Assembly: GCA_955652195.1 (NCBI GenBank)
Contig: CATPBC010000338.1
Location: 1-15,224 of the forward strand
Direction: 5' to 3'
DNA from: an uncultured Xanthobacteraceae bacterium
Lineage (GTDB): Bacteria > Pseudomonadota > Alphaproteobacteria > Rhizobiales > Xanthobacteraceae
DNA: 15,224 nucleotides
Numbering within the stretch: the first letter of the stretch is position 1; each line of letters starts with the position of its first letter. Both the position numbers and the translations under genes were made by a program. The notes beneath the pieces were generated by a model, which was given only the letters and a program-made list of their open reading frames with translations, had not been told where the DNA came from and did no database searches. Positions 7,500-13,710 of the stretch are shown one piece after another.

Positions 7500-7512
7500 C
7501 AAATATATAATT

Positions 7513-7589
7513 CTAGTGCGGTTTTTGGATTTGAAGTTCCTATGAGAGTTTCCGACCGAGCTGTAGGAACTTCAAATCCACCGCACTAG
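7513..7589 (+). repeat. Palindromic element 2 (77 bp, long inverted repeat)
   Basis: Outer arms CTAGTGCGG (7513-7521) and CCGCACTAG (7581-7589), plus inner 16-bp arms GGATTTGAAGTTCCTA (7527-7542) and TAGGAACTTCAAATCC (7564-7579), are all perfect. They are separated by TTTTT on the left and a single A on the right. The loop is 21 bases (7543-7563), starting TGAGAG and containing CCGAC and GAGC, as in element 1 read from the other strand. The 13-base spacer between the two elements is AT-rich and holds a perfect TATAAT (7506-7511, plus strand). Confidence 0.85.
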
Positions 7590-7712
7590 CGACGAGCGCA
7601 GCGACTTTCGCGCATTGCGCCTTTCTTTCCATTAGGTAAGAATTGATCGGCTATTTGCGAGTGCCGCGCGTCATCCGCGCTGGTCCCCGACGAAGCGCGA
7701 AGGAGCGCCGAT

Positions 7713-8015
7713 ATGGCAGAAAAACTCTCCGGCGATGCACGCAAATCTGCGCTCGCCCGCGTCAAAAGCTGGCACGAAGTGGCGGGTCGCGATGCCATCA
7801 CCAGGAAATTCGTTTTCAAGGATTTCAGTGAAGCCTTCGGTTTCATGGCGCGCGCCGCGTTGGTGGCGGAGAAACTCGACCACCATCCCGAATGGTCAAA
7901 CGTCTACAAGACGGTTGAGGTGACGTTGTCGACGCACGATGCCGGCGGCCTCACGGAGCTTGATGTCAAGCTGGCCGAAGCCATGGATAAGCTCGCGGAC
8001 AAGCTGTCAGGTTGA
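7713..8015 (+). CDS. phhB: 4a-hydroxytetrahydrobiopterin dehydratase (pterin-4a-carbinolamine dehydratase)
   Basis: PCD/DCoH enzymes dehydrate 4a-hydroxytetrahydropterin formed by aromatic amino acid hydroxylases, so that the pterin cofactor can be recycled; some bacterial members have other pterin-related roles. The 100-residue length is normal. The family signature is complete: E53-x3-H57-H58-P59, then W61 and Y65, H75 in LSTHDAGG, and D84 in LTELD. The catalytic histidines correspond to H57, H58 and H75. The ATG at 7713 has AAGGAG seven bases upstream. No phenylalanine hydroxylase gene lies in the window, so whether it serves phenylalanine or another pterin pathway is open. The gene starts 123 bases after palindromic element 2, which may therefore lie in its leader if transcription begins in the AT-rich spacer. 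Confidence 0.95.
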   Translation: MAEKLSGDARKSALARVKSWHEVAGRDAITRKFVFKDFSEAFGFMARAALVAEKLDHHPEWSNVYKTVEVTLSTHDAGGLTELDVKLAEAMDKLADKLSG

Positions 8016-8112
8016 ATTCCGCCTTGCCGTTGCCGTGTTTCAGAGCCATTTCATAAGCGCCTTTATCGGAGCAATACGCCCGCAGGAGAGCCGGAGTTAC
8101 AGGACACTAGCT

Positions 8113-8146
8113 ACCGGAGATTTGGAGCTACAGGAGATTTGGAACT
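8113..8146 (+). repeat. 17-bp tandem duplication carrying the ribosome binding site
   Basis: Units 8113-8129 (ACCGGAGATTTGGAGCT) and 8130-8146 (ACAGGAGATTTGGAACT) match at 15 of 17 positions and end one base before the DUF1232 start codon. Each carries GGAGA; the second, with AGGAG at 8132-8136, is the likely Shine-Dalgarno. A looser third copy (CCGGAGTTACAGGA) lies just upstream near 8090. Confidence 0.75.
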
Positions 8147-8147
8147 T

Positions 8148-8543
8148 ATGTGGTTTTGGCAGCAAGCCGCGACTTGGCCGGATTTTTGGCCGGATTTTGC
8201 CGCGCTGACCCGCCGCATGGCGGACGACGAAGCCGACTTGCGCCGCAAGTTGTGGCGCAAGCTCAAGCGCGAAGTAGCGACCATTCCGTTCCTGGAAGAC
8301 GTGCTGACTGCGCATTACTGCGCCTTCGATCGCCACACCCCGCTCCACGTCAAGGCCGTGCTCGTCGGCGCCGTCGTCTACTTCGTCGCGCCGGATGACT
8401 TGATCCCCGATTCTCTGCCGATCATCGGCTATGCCGATGATGCCGCGGTGCTCGGCCTGGCGATCAAGCTGATGTCCTCGCATATCAAGCCCGAGCATCG
8501 CGAAGCGGCGCGCCGCATGGTGGCGCGACTGCGCGAAGCGTAG
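8148..8543 (+). CDS. DUF1232 (YkvA-like) family protein
   Basis: Small protein of 131 residues with the DUF1232 signature PDDLIPDSLPIIGYADD at 82-98, preceded by a hydrophobic run (HVKAVLVGAVVYFVA, 67-81) and followed by another (AAVLGLAIKLM). It is probably membrane associated. The biochemical role of the family is unknown. I chose ATG 8148, not the in-frame TTG at 8139, because AGGAG at 8132-8136 is at usable distance only from the ATG. Residues 10-17 read WPDFWPDF, from a perfect 12-base tandem repeat (8175-8198). The gene follows the pterin dehydratase by 132 bases on the same strand and might be co-transcribed with it. The RBS lies in a 17-bp tandem duplication. Confidence 0.88.
   Translation: MWFWQQAATWPDFWPDFAALTRRMADDEADLRRKLWRKLKREVATIPFLEDVLTAHYCAFDRHTPLHVKAVLVGAVVYFVAPDDLIPDSLPIIGYADDAAVLGLAIKLMSSHIKPEHREAARRMVARLREA
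8175..8198 (+). repeat. Perfect 12-bp tandem repeat encoding WPDF twice
   Basis: TGGCCGGATTTT occurs at 8175-8186 and again at 8187-8198 without a mismatch, in frame with the DUF1232 gene. The identity at all codon positions points to a recent duplication. Confidence 0.9.
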
Positions 8544-8594
8544 GGCTGCTAGGGTGGGACTGGTATGATGGAATTAAAAAGGCAGCGTCACCAC

Positions 8595-8629
8595 AAAAAA
8601 GTACCCCAAGCACACTACGCACTTGGGGT
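8595..8629 (-). terminator. Rho-independent terminator, minus strand
   Basis: On the minus strand ACCCCAAG (8629-8622), an 11-base loop and CTTGGGGT (8610-8603) form a perfect 8-bp stem, followed by AC and six T (8600-8595). This is the best intrinsic terminator in the window. On the plus strand no T-run follows, so it serves transcription coming from the quinone oxidoreductase side or from an RNA starting within 8630-8930. Confidence 0.75.
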
Positions 8630-8660
8630 CTCCTCAGACTTCCGGGCTGGACGGCTTGGG

Positions 8661-8744
8661 GTGTCGGGGTACAGGGGCCGCCCAGTCTTGGCCCAATGCA
8701 CTTAGGGCCAGGCGGCGGTGTCGGGGGACAGGGGAGTCGCCCAG
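8661..8744 (+). repeat. Spaced direct repeat, two copies of about 25-27 bp
   Basis: Copies 8661-8685 and 8718-8744 both begin GTGTCGGGG, continue with ACAGGGG and end CGCCCAG, with a two-base length difference near the end. They are 57 bases apart and flank the hairpin at 8687-8712. They suggest an internal duplication of a structured unit. Confidence 0.65.
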
Positions 8745-8932
8745 CTGTCCTAGTACCTACAGTAGATAGGCAGCGCGCTCTGCACCCGCAATGCGGATCA
8801 CGCGTTAGTGTCATCGGCTGGTCGCAATACACTCTGACGACTGCGCCGACTGTTTAATGTTAGTCGACCTCCGCAGCAGCTTCGCGATGTTCGCGGCGAT
8901 GCGCCGTTGAGGAACCCAAACCGGCGGTCTTG

Positions 8933-9142
8933 CTAAGGGTTCAGGGGCGCAAGCGCGCTACGCAGTGGCTCGCTAGAAATCATCATGAGGCCAGTGAATG
9001 GCTGACTTAGCTCGAGGATTAGGAAGATCGAAGCAGACGCCGAAAGCGCGAAAATGCCGAGCGCGACAATAGTGGTTGCGTTGTTGTCGGCGAAGAGGCT
9101 GAAGCTCGCAAATATAATAGCGAGCCAGGACACCAGGATCAT
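8933..9142 (-). pseudogene. 3' remnant of a DUF4239 (bestrophin-like) membrane protein gene
   Basis: The 69 codons match what I recall as the C-terminal end of DUF4239 proteins: WLAIIFASFSLFADNNAT, then a hydrophobic run ending IFLILELSQPF, then ISSEPLRSALAPL before the stop. Two membrane segments are visible. Full members are about 250 residues, so roughly the first three quarters are missing. The remnant begins three bases after the quinone oxidoreductase stop and is in the same reading frame as that gene (TAA, CGC, ATG). It has no ribosome binding site of its own. The simplest reading is that a deletion or rearrangement joined the end of the oxidoreductase gene to the middle of a DUF4239 gene. 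A short expressed two-helix protein is possible but less likely. Confidence 0.65.
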
Positions 9143-9145
9143 GCG

Positions 9146-10120
9146 TTAAGTGCGCAGCACGATTTTGCCCATCACCTTGCGCTCGGCGATCGCGTTGAGC
9201 GCCGCCGCGATCTCAGACAGCGGATAGACCGCTTGAACATGGGCGCTGAGCTTGCCTGCGGCGCTCCAATTCACGATGTCCGCCATCAATTTGCGCTGCG
9301 CCTGCGGCTCGCGGGAGGTCCAAGCGCCCCAGGACACGCCGCGGATATCGCAGCTTTTAAGAAGTGCAAGGTTAAGCGGGATTTTTGGGATTTCGCCGGC
9401 GGCAAAGCCCACCACGAGATAGCGGCCGAGCCAGCCGAGCGAGCGGAGCGCCGGTTCGGCATAGCGGCCGCCGACCGGATCGTAGACCACGTCGATGCCG
9501 CGTTCGCTGCCAAGCTTTCTGAGCGAACCGCGCAAATCCTCACGCTCATAGTTCACGGTGTCGTCGGCGCCGTGTTTGCGGGCGAAAGCGAGCTTTTCAT
9601 CCGAGGAGGCGCAGGCGATCACGCGCGCGCCCATGATCTTGCCGAGCTCGACTGCCGCAAGCCCGGTTCCGCCGGATGCGCCAAGCACGGCGAGCGACTC
9701 GCCCGACCTGAGCTCGGCGCGCTCGCGCAGCGCGTACAGTGTCGTCCCATAGGTCACGGTCAAGCCGGCGGCGCGCTCGAAATCGAGCTGATCGGGGATT
9801 TTGACCAGCCGTTCCGCGCGGACCGCGACGCTCTCCCGCGCCGCGCCCCAGCCGCAATAACCGATGACGCGATCACCCGGTCTGATATCGGCGACACCGC
9901 TATCGACGCTCTCGACCACTCCGGCAAATTCCGCGCCGGGCGAAAACGGAAATGGCGGCTTGTGCTGGTATTTGCCGGCGATAATCAGGGTATCGAAAAA
10001 ATTGAGCGCGACCGCTTTCACGGCCACGACAGCCTCGCCCAGGCCGGCGCCCGGCGGGTCGATATCGTCCAGTCTGAGTGCGTCAGGCGGACCGAAATGG
10101 GTACAGAGAACGGCTTTCAT
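9146..10120 (-). CDS. NADPH:quinone oxidoreductase family protein (zinc-free MDR)
   Basis: Medium-chain dehydrogenase/reductase of 324 residues, resembling NADPH-dependent quinone or enone reductases. The N-terminal GroES-like domain has SPGAEFAGVVESV (60-72) and GDRVIGY. The Rossmann fold has LGASGGTGLAA at 146-156 and continues with KIMGARVIACASSDEKL. The structural-zinc cysteines of zinc alcohol dehydrogenases are absent, which fits the quinone reductase branch. The substrate cannot be fixed; acyl-CoA-related enone reduction is an alternative. Frames are open to 10171, but ATG 10120 begins the canonical MKAVLC and has GAGGAG ten bases upstream. The gene is divergent from the IalB-like gene (215-base shared upstream region). 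The DUF4239 remnant follows three bases after its stop, and the next visible terminator on the strand is at 8595-8629. Confidence 0.93.
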   Translation of the reverse strand: MKAVLCTHFGPPDALRLDDIDPPGAGLGEAVVAVKAVALNFFDTLIIAGKYQHKPPFPFSPGAEFAGVVESVDSGVADIRPGDRVIGYCGWGAARESVAVRAERLVKIPDQLDFERAAGLTVTYGTTLYALRERAELRSGESLAVLGASGGTGLAAVELGKIMGARVIACASSDEKLAFARKHGADDTVNYEREDLRGSLRKLGSERGIDVVYDPVGGRYAEPALRSLGWLGRYLVVGFAAGEIPKIPLNLALLKSCDIRGVSWGAWTSREPQAQRKLMADIVNWSAAGKLSAHVQAVYPLSEIAAALNAIAERKVMGKIVLRT

Positions 10121-10335
10121 GCGCCTGTTGCTCCTCGCTGAAAATCCCGCAGCAATCGGGCGGAGCTTCATAAACGTGAAAGCGGCGTTCGGAAAGCACG
10201 TTGCCGAAAGGGTAGGTTTGCACCGCCGCAGCCCAGCTCGCTTCGAATTGGATAAAAATTGAAAGTTTTGCTATCAATACTGTTTGTTGTAACGGCTTGG
10301 TTGCCCCGATTTGGGGCATTGCCGTGCGAGGCCCG

Positions 10336-11025
10336 ATGCGGATCCAGCGACTGCGGATGCAGCGACAATGGAGGTTTGTGTTTTTGCTGCTCGGTGTAGC
10401 GGCAATGCTTTGTCCTGCACGCGCCCAGCAATCTACGCCGGCGACTGCGCCTTCTGCGGCCACGCCAGCCAAGCCAAAGCCCAAACCCGAGGCAAAACCC
10501 GAAGTGAAGCCGGCAAAACCGGCCGCGCCGGCTGCTGCCGCTAAGCCGGCATCGCCTGCCGCCGCAGTCGCCGGCGGCGCCCAGCCAAAGCTACTTGGCC
10601 AGTACGGCGTGTGGGGCGCCTACACGGCTTCACCCGGCGGCAAGAAAATCTGCTTCGCGCTTGCCAAGCCGAGTTCGTCCGAGACCAATCCTCCCAACCG
10701 GCCGCGCAATCCGGTCTACATATTCATTTCCACGCGCCCGGCCGACAAAGTGGCGAATGAGGTTTCGGTCGTGGTCGGTTATCCGTTCAAATCGGGCGCC
10801 GAGGCTAGCGCCCAAATCGGCGCGAACTCTTTTCCGCTCTACACCCAGCAGGACGGCGCCTGGATCAAGAACGCGTCCGAAGAAGCCAAAATGGTGGACG
10901 CGATGCGCGGCGGCGATACCGCGGTGGTCAAGGGCGTCTCCGCAAAGGGCACGCAATCGACCGATACTTTCACGCTTAAGGGTGTGGCCCAGGCGCTCGA
11001 CCGCGCCGGACAGGAATGCAAGTAG
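10336..11025 (+). CDS. Invasion-associated locus B (IalB) family exported protein
   Basis: Predicted periplasmic protein of 229 residues. The signal peptide has a basic start (MRIQRLRMQRQWR) and a hydrophobic core (FVFLLLGVAAMLC), with likely cleavage after ARA. A Pro/Lys/Ala-rich linker (about 30-75, KPKPKPEAKPEVKP) follows, TonB-like in composition. The C-terminal domain fits the IalB family: GQYGVWGAYTA, CFALAKP, PVYIFISTRP, NEVSVVVGYPF, and an end with ALDRAGQEC. IalB was named for erythrocyte invasion in Bartonella, but in environmental relatives the role is unknown. Start choice is ATG 10336 (GAGG four bases upstream); ATG 10357 and a TTG at 10297 are alternatives. A TGCCCC/GGGGCA hairpin (10302-10318) lies just upstream. 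Three Cys remain after the likely cleavage, or two within the domain proper. Confidence 0.85.
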   Translation: MRIQRLRMQRQWRFVFLLLGVAAMLCPARAQQSTPATAPSAATPAKPKPKPEAKPEVKPAKPAAPAAAAKPASPAAAVAGGAQPKLLGQYGVWGAYTASPGGKKICFALAKPSSSETNPPNRPRNPVYIFISTRPADKVANEVSVVVGYPFKSGAEASAQIGANSFPLYTQQDGAWIKNASEEAKMVDAMRGGDTAVVKGVSAKGTQSTDTFTLKGVAQALDRAGQECK

Positions 11026-11047
11026 CGTAAATCAAGTAGCGCAAATA
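11020..11047 (+). repeat. 14-bp tandem duplication over the stop codon of the IalB-like gene
   Basis: Units 11020-11033 (AAGTAGCGTAAATC) and 11034-11047 (AAGTAGCGCAAATA) match at 12 of 14 positions. The first contains the last Lys codon's end and the TAG stop; the second repeats that segment downstream. Confidence 0.75.
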
Positions 11048-11153
11048 GTGAGCGTTAACCGCTCGGCCGACGTCAGGCGCGGCAGCAAAGTCTGACCGGC
11101 TCGGTTTTATCGGAGACCGCCGCCACTCGTCATTTCCCGGTAAGGGATTATTT

Positions 11154-12464
11154 ATGGGAAGGGCCAAACGCGTTTCGTTCGGCCCACTATTCGTCGATGC
11201 TGGATCGCTCACGATGACTTCTTTTGCCGCAAGCGAAGTAGCCCTTGCGCCGGCTTTTATCGAAAAAAGCCCGCTTGAGCGCTATGCCGCGCCGGCCCAG
11301 CCGTCGCTCGTTGGCATGTCGCGCGAATTGCTGGCGCAGGCGCTGAGCGAGGTCGGTGTGCCGGAACGCCAGCGCCGGATGCGCGTGCAGCAAATCTGGC
11401 ACTGGCTCTATGTGCGCGGCGCGCAAGATTTTGACGCGATGACGACGCTGTCAAAGGTGCTGCGTGGCGCACTGGCACAGCGTTTCACTTTGGCACGGCC
11501 GCAAATCGCCGCCGAGCAGATTTCGGTCGACGGCACGCGCAAATGGCTTCTCAACCTGCCGGGCGAACGGGCCGACGCGCCGCACGAGGTCGAATGCGTC
11601 TACATCCCGGAGACCGATCGCGGCACGCTGTGCATTTCGAGCCAGGTTGGCTGCACGCTCAATTGTACTTTCTGTCATACCGGGACGCAGCGCCTGGTGC
11701 GCAATCTCACTGCAGCCGAGATCGCCGCCCAGGTCGTCGTTGCTCGCGATCGGCTCGGCGATTGGCTCGCCGCCCAACCTCCGGCAAGCGCCGGCGGCGT
11801 AAGGGGAGCGGCGCATGAGCCCGAGAAGCGGCTCGTCTCCAATGTCGTCATGATGGGAATGGGTGAGCCGCTTTATAATTTTGAGGCGGTGCGCGACGGC
11901 CTCAATGTCGTCGCCGATGGCGACGGCTTGAGCATTTCCAAGCGCCGCATCACACTGTCGACGTCAGGCGTGGTGCCGAACATTGGGCGCGCCGGCGCCG
12001 AGATCGGCTCCATGCTCGCGGTCTCGCTGCACGCGGTCACCGATGAGCTGCGCAACCAGCTGGTGCCGCTTAACCGCAAATACCCAATTCGCGAATTGCT
12101 CGACGCCTGCCGTAATTATCCCGGCCTATCGAACGCACGCCGCATCACCTTCGAATACGTGATGCTCAAGGGCGTCAACGATTCGCTTGCCGACGCCAAA
12201 GCGCTGGTGCGGCTGCTCAAGGGCATTCCCGCCAAGATCAATCTGATCCCGTTCAATCCGTGGCCTGGAACCAAATATGAATGCTCCGATTGGGATCAGA
12301 TCGAAAGATTTTCCGAAGTGATCTTCGCCGCGGGCTATGCGTCGCCGGTGCGCACCCCGCGCGGGCGCGATATTCTGGCCGCCTGCGGCCAGCTCAAAAG
12401 CGCGAGCGAAAAGCTCTCCGCGCGCGAGCGCCTGGCGCTTCGCGCCATGGCAATGACCGACTGA
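11154..12464 (+). CDS. rlmN: 23S rRNA (adenine2503-C2)/tRNA (adenine37-C2) dual-specificity methyltransferase RlmN
   Basis: Radical SAM enzyme that methylates C2 of A2503 in 23S rRNA, and of A37 in some tRNAs. Numbering from 11154, the 4Fe-4S motif is C167-x3-C171-x2-C174 (CTLNCTFC). C160 ([11 protein letters not shown]) and C411 (DILAACGQL) correspond to the two mechanistic cysteines of E. coli RlmN. GMGEPL at 235-240 binds SAM. Residues 202-228 are a low-complexity insert before [12 protein letters not shown], as seen in related alphaproteobacteria. The ATG at 11154 has AAGGG seven bases upstream. The ATG at 11214 (MTSFAASEV) would match the usual family beginning better but has only a weak GGA. 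Sequence between the two starts holds a hairpin. A small membrane protein gene begins 16 bases after the stop, so the run down to PAP2 is probably one operon. Confidence 0.97.
   Translation: MGRAKRVSFGPLFVDAGSLTMTSFAASEVALAPAFIEKSPLERYAAPAQPSLVGMSRELLAQALSEVGVPERQRRMRVQQIWHWLYVRGAQDFDAMTTLSKVLRGALAQRFTLARPQIAAEQISVDGTRKWLLNLPGERADAPHEVECVYIPETDRGTLCISSQVGCTLNCTFCHTGTQRLVRNLTAAEIAAQVVVARDRLGDWLAAQPPASAGGVRGAAHEPEKRLVSNVVMMGMGEPLYNFEAVRDGLNVVADGDGLSISKRRITLSTSGVVPNIGRAGAEIGSMLAVSLHAVTDELRNQLVPLNRKYPIRELLDACRNYPGLSNARRITFEYVMLKGVNDSLADAKALVRLLKGIPAKINLIPFNPWPGTKYECSDWDQIERFSEVIFAAGYASPVRTPRGRDILAACGQLKSASEKLSARERLALRAMAMTD
11161..11185 (+). promoter_or_regulatory. Hairpin at the 5' end of rlmN
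   Basis: GGGCC, A, AACG, loop CGTTT, CGTT, C, GGCCC: a 9-bp stem with one A/C mismatch, placed between the two possible rlmN starts (11154 and 11214). If translation begins at 11214 it is a leader hairpin, although its distance of 28 bases argues against direct RBS masking. Confidence 0.35.
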
Positions 12465-12480
12465 GGCTGGCGCCGCGCAC

Positions 12481-12927
12481 ATGACTGTACTCGGCCGCAT
12501 TGTGATGGCGCTTATCGGCTATGCCCTGGCCTGCGTCGCGGCCTCGCTCGTGTTGACCATCGGCAGCTTTGCCCCGGATTGGAACGAACTGACGGCGCGG
12601 CTCGGTATGGATTCGGCGGCTGCGCAATCGGCCGCCTTGTGGTGGATTACCGGCGTGGCGGCGATCATCATCTTCTCGGTCGGATTTCCGCCGGCATTTC
12701 TCGTCATCGCGCTGGCAGAAGGATTGGCGCTGCGCTCGGCCATCATTTACGGGGTGATCGGCGCCGCGCTGGCGCTGGCCATGGCCTATGGGCTCGATTT
12801 CGCCGGCTATCCCACCTCGCCGGACGGCGATCTCGCGCGCAACCGTGAAGTGTTCGCCGCGGCGGGAATTGCCGGCGGGCTGGTCTATTGGCTGATCGCC
12901 GGGCGCCGCGCCGGCGCGTGGAAGTGA
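12481..12927 (+). CDS. Hypothetical integral membrane protein
   Basis: A 148-residue protein with about four hydrophobic segments: residues 5-28, 53-79, 84-105 and 125-140. I do not recognise a named family. The loop between the first two segments (APDWNELTARLGMDSAAAQS) and a short polar loop before the last one (PTSPDGDLARNREV) are the only hydrophilic parts. Translation from ATG 12481 has no clear Shine-Dalgarno, but the rlmN stop is just 16 bases upstream, so coupling is plausible. The PAP2 gene follows after four bases. Position in a run with rlmN and a PAP2 phosphatase does not by itself indicate a function; it may be a membrane-envelope protein. Confidence 0.8.
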   Translation: MTVLGRIVMALIGYALACVAASLVLTIGSFAPDWNELTARLGMDSAAAQSAALWWITGVAAIIIFSVGFPPAFLVIALAEGLALRSAIIYGVIGAALALAMAYGLDFAGYPTSPDGDLARNREVFAAAGIAGGLVYWLIAGRRAGAWK

Positions 12928-12931
12928 CGGC

Positions 12932-13699
12932 ATGAACCGCGCCGGGCTGACCATCGCACTCAGTATCGGCTTCGTGCTCGGCCTGCTCTGCGCGGTCGAC
13001 CCGCAGCTCGATCTCGATCTCGCGGCCATTGGCTTCGACTCGTCACGGCACTTGTTCGCCGCCAACGCCCAGCCCTGGGTGCAGCACACTCGCGCAGCGG
13101 CGCGAATTATCATCGCGCTTCTGGCGCTGCCGGCATTCCTGGCAATTGTTGTGAAGTTGATCCTGCCGCAGCGGCGCATGCTCATCGAAGCGCGGGCTGC
13201 GCTGTTCCTGATCGCGACTTTGGCGCTCGGCCCCGGGCTGGTGACCAATCTGATCTTGAAAGATCATTGGAGCCGCCCGCGTCCGATCGACGTGCAGCAA
13301 TTCGGCGGCGAATACCGCTTTGAGCCGTGGTGGGATCCGCGCGGCGATTGTCCGAACAATTGCTCGTTCATCGCCGGCGAGCCATCCGGCGCCTTTTGGA
13401 CGCTGGCGCCGGCGGCGCTGGCGCCGCCGCCATTGCAAGCCGCCGCCTATGGTGCGGCGCTCGCCTTCGGAGTGGGCCTGGGCGCGCTGCGCATGGCCGC
13501 GGGCGCGCATTTTTTCTCCGACGTCGTCTTTGCCGGCGTTCTGATGTACGTCCTGGTCTGGATCGCCCATGGCTTGATCTACCGCTGGCCGGCCACGCGC
13601 CTGGACGAGAAAGCGCTCGAGGACCGCCTCGGCCGGGCCAGCGAATGGCTCGCCGACACAGCGCGGCGGCTCGCCAGCCGGGCCAAAAAAGCCTCTTGA
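12932..13699 (+). CDS. PAP2 family phosphatase, atypical motif 2
   Basis: Inner-membrane phosphatase-like protein of 255 residues with about six hydrophobic segments. PAP2 enzymes dephosphorylate lipid phosphates such as phosphatidic acid, undecaprenyl-PP or lipid A 1-phosphate. Motif 1 is intact (K110-x6-R117-P118, KDHWSRPRP). Motif 3 is intact (R187-x5-H193-x3-D197, RMAAGAHFFSD). Motif 2, normally PSGH, reads GEPSGAFW (149-156), with Ala154 where the His is expected. A related subgroup in Rhizobiales and LpxE-like proteins has SFxSGE in this region, so this may be a subgroup trait rather than damage. Two Cys (140, 144) lie just before it. ATG 12932 has GGAAG eight bases upstream. The C-terminal tail is basic and helical. 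Four bases separate it from the preceding membrane protein gene. Confidence 0.88.
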   Translation: MNRAGLTIALSIGFVLGLLCAVDPQLDLDLAAIGFDSSRHLFAANAQPWVQHTRAAARIIIALLALPAFLAIVVKLILPQRRMLIEARAALFLIATLALGPGLVTNLILKDHWSRPRPIDVQQFGGEYRFEPWWDPRGDCPNNCSFIAGEPSGAFWTLAPAALAPPPLQAAAYGAALAFGVGLGALRMAAGAHFFSDVVFAGVLMYVLVWIAHGLIYRWPATRLDEKALEDRLGRASEWLADTARRLASRAKKAS

Positions 13700-13710
13700 T
13701 GACGGGGTGC

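Larger units (their letters stand above)
8595..8760 (-). ncRNA. Candidate structured non-coding RNA ending in an intrinsic terminator
   Basis: Minus-strand RNA through this stretch would form two hairpins and then the terminator. The hairpins are 8750-8726 (GGACAG/CTGTCC plus an inner GGG/CCC) and 8712-8687 (CTTGGCCC against GGGCCAGG, one wobble). A second copy of the terminator 5' arm (ACCCCAAGC, 8662-8654) could compete for the 3' arm with 9 pairs instead of 8. No promoter was identified and the 5' end is a guess. It matches no RNA family I could recognise (not SRP RNA, tmRNA, RNase P or 6S). A degenerate 3' UTR or dispersed repeat is the main alternative. Confidence 0.3.
8544..8932. other. 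Gene-free region with hairpins, direct repeat and a minus-strand terminator
   Basis: These 389 bases between the DUF1232 gene and the DUF4239 remnant hold no credible coding sequence. The one longer open frame on the minus strand (8485-8832) is Pro/Cys/Arg-rich, overlaps the DUF1232 gene and resembles no family I know. What is visible: an intrinsic terminator (8595-8629, minus), hairpins at 8687-8712 and 8726-8750, a spaced direct repeat (8661-8685 and 8718-8744), and a small hairpin CGACT/AGTCG at 8847-8866. Base composition is G-rich on the plus strand between about 8640 and 8745. Confidence 0.6.

Noticed and set aside
8485..8832. Minus-strand open frame of 115 codons, Pro- and Cys-rich
   Set aside because: Overlaps the DUF1232 gene and the terminator and hairpins, lacks a good RBS, and its PTP-type repeats follow from the DNA direct repeat.
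11066..11110. GTCAG/CTGAC hairpin followed by TCGGTTTTAT as terminator of the IalB-like gene
   Set aside because: Only a 5-bp stem with a 15-base loop, and the T-run is offset by several bases; too weak to call.
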